From the NCBI GenBank assembly GCA_035772405.1, contig JAYKKM010000119.1:408501-472500 (forward strand): DNA of 64,000 nt, written 5' to 3'. This DNA comes from Chrysogorgia sp. JL179-B06. Taxonomy: Eukaryota; Cnidaria; Anthozoa; Scleralcyonacea; Chrysogorgiidae. How positions within the stretch are numbered: position 1 is the first letter of the stretch; every line of letters begins with the position of its first letter. Below, piece after piece: positions 63,673 through 64,000 of this stretch. The notes below the pieces were generated by a model, which worked only from the letters and a program-made list of their open reading frames with translations, did not search any database and was not told where the DNA came from. The translations under genes were made by a program, and so were the position numbers.

Positions 63673-64000
63673 TCGACCTCAGATCAGGCAAGAACACCCG
63701 CTGAATTTAAGCATATTAATAAGCGGAGGAAAAGAAACTAACAAGGATTCCCTCAGTAATGGCGAATGAAGAGGGAAGCGCTCAACGTTGTAATCTCCGT
63801 CGCTTGCGACGGCGAATTGTAGACTACGGAAGTGCTGTCAAGGCCATGGCGACCATGCCTAAGTTGCTTGGAAAGGTGCGTCGTAGAGGGTGACAACCCC
63901 GTACGTGGCATCGGTCGCACGGCTCGCGAAGCGCTTTCCACGAGTCGGGTTGTTTGGGATTGCAGCCCTAAATGGGTGGTAAACTCCATCTAAAGCTAAA
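63673..64000 (+). rRNA. 28S rRNA, 5' part (runs off the window)
   Basis: It starts TCGACCTCAGATCAGGCAAG, followed by CACCCGCTGAATTTAAGCAT, AATAAGCGGAGGAAAAGAAA and CTAACAAGGATTCCCTCAGT, the standard beginning of metazoan 28S (D1 region), continuing to the window end. Conserved positions look intact, apart from lineage-specific differences such as AATGGCGAATGAAGAGGG. This is a separate gene copy from the 3' fragment at 61.1-61.9 kb. Confidence 0.95.

Overview
The window looks like metazoan nuclear DNA, most likely from an early-branching aquatic invertebrate. The 5.8S rRNA is intact and its central part resembles sponge sequences as I remember them, but I cannot run a search, so that placement is tentative. 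No intact protein-coding gene is supported anywhere in the window. The content is one very large simple-sequence satellite, two dead LINE retrotransposons inside it, a 12.5-kb stretch full of inverted-repeat (foldback/MITE-like) DNA, and an unusual piece of ribosomal DNA.

Region 1 (1-48,614) is a satellite array. Its basic unit is the 10-mer CACAGAGAGA, with 8-bp and 12-bp relatives. Nearly every second base is A on the + strand, so the array is an (NA)n lattice carrying a C,C,G,G,G pattern. Stop codons are rare on both strands, which produces hundreds of long spurious reading frames: Ser/Leu/Cys/Val-rich on the minus strand, Arg/Asp/Thr/Glu/His-rich on the plus strand. Up to about 16.4 kb the array is irregular (mixed 8-, 10- and 12-mers). 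This part holds two 5'-truncated, frameshifted or deleted LINEs: an L2/CR1-like element on the minus strand (3,411-4,889) and a second non-LTR element on the plus strand (9,438-10,793). From about 16.4 kb to 48.6 kb the array is more homogeneous and free of transposons. It carries layered tandem duplications: a ~2.0-2.1 kb pair at 18.05-22.16 kb and a ~10.06 kb pair at 24.76-46.21 kb. The second copy of the large pair has grown by internal 312-, 682- and 278-bp duplications.

Region 2 (48,615-61,135) is mostly AT-rich and non-coding. It holds at least five short inverted-repeat elements. It also holds a roughly concentric nest of inverted repeats (50,833-57,072): outer arms of about 0.56-0.68 kb, middle arms of about 0.53 kb built from the palindromic word TTCATGAA, an inner element with 33-bp ends, and a ~100-bp-arm hairpin near the centre. 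A separate TTCATGAA cluster lies just outside the nest, and a CCTATAGG-word cluster lies inside it.

Region 3 (61,136-64,000) is ribosomal DNA on the plus strand. It runs: the 3' ~750 nt of a 28S gene with no recognisable upstream 28S sequence, a ~1.45-kb spacer, 5.8S, ITS2, and the start of another 28S that leaves the window. No 18S gene or 18S 3' end is visible between the first 28S and the 5.8S, which is not the usual 18S-ITS1-5.8S-ITS2-28S order. The window may therefore sit at the ragged edge of an rDNA locus next to a large satellite block.
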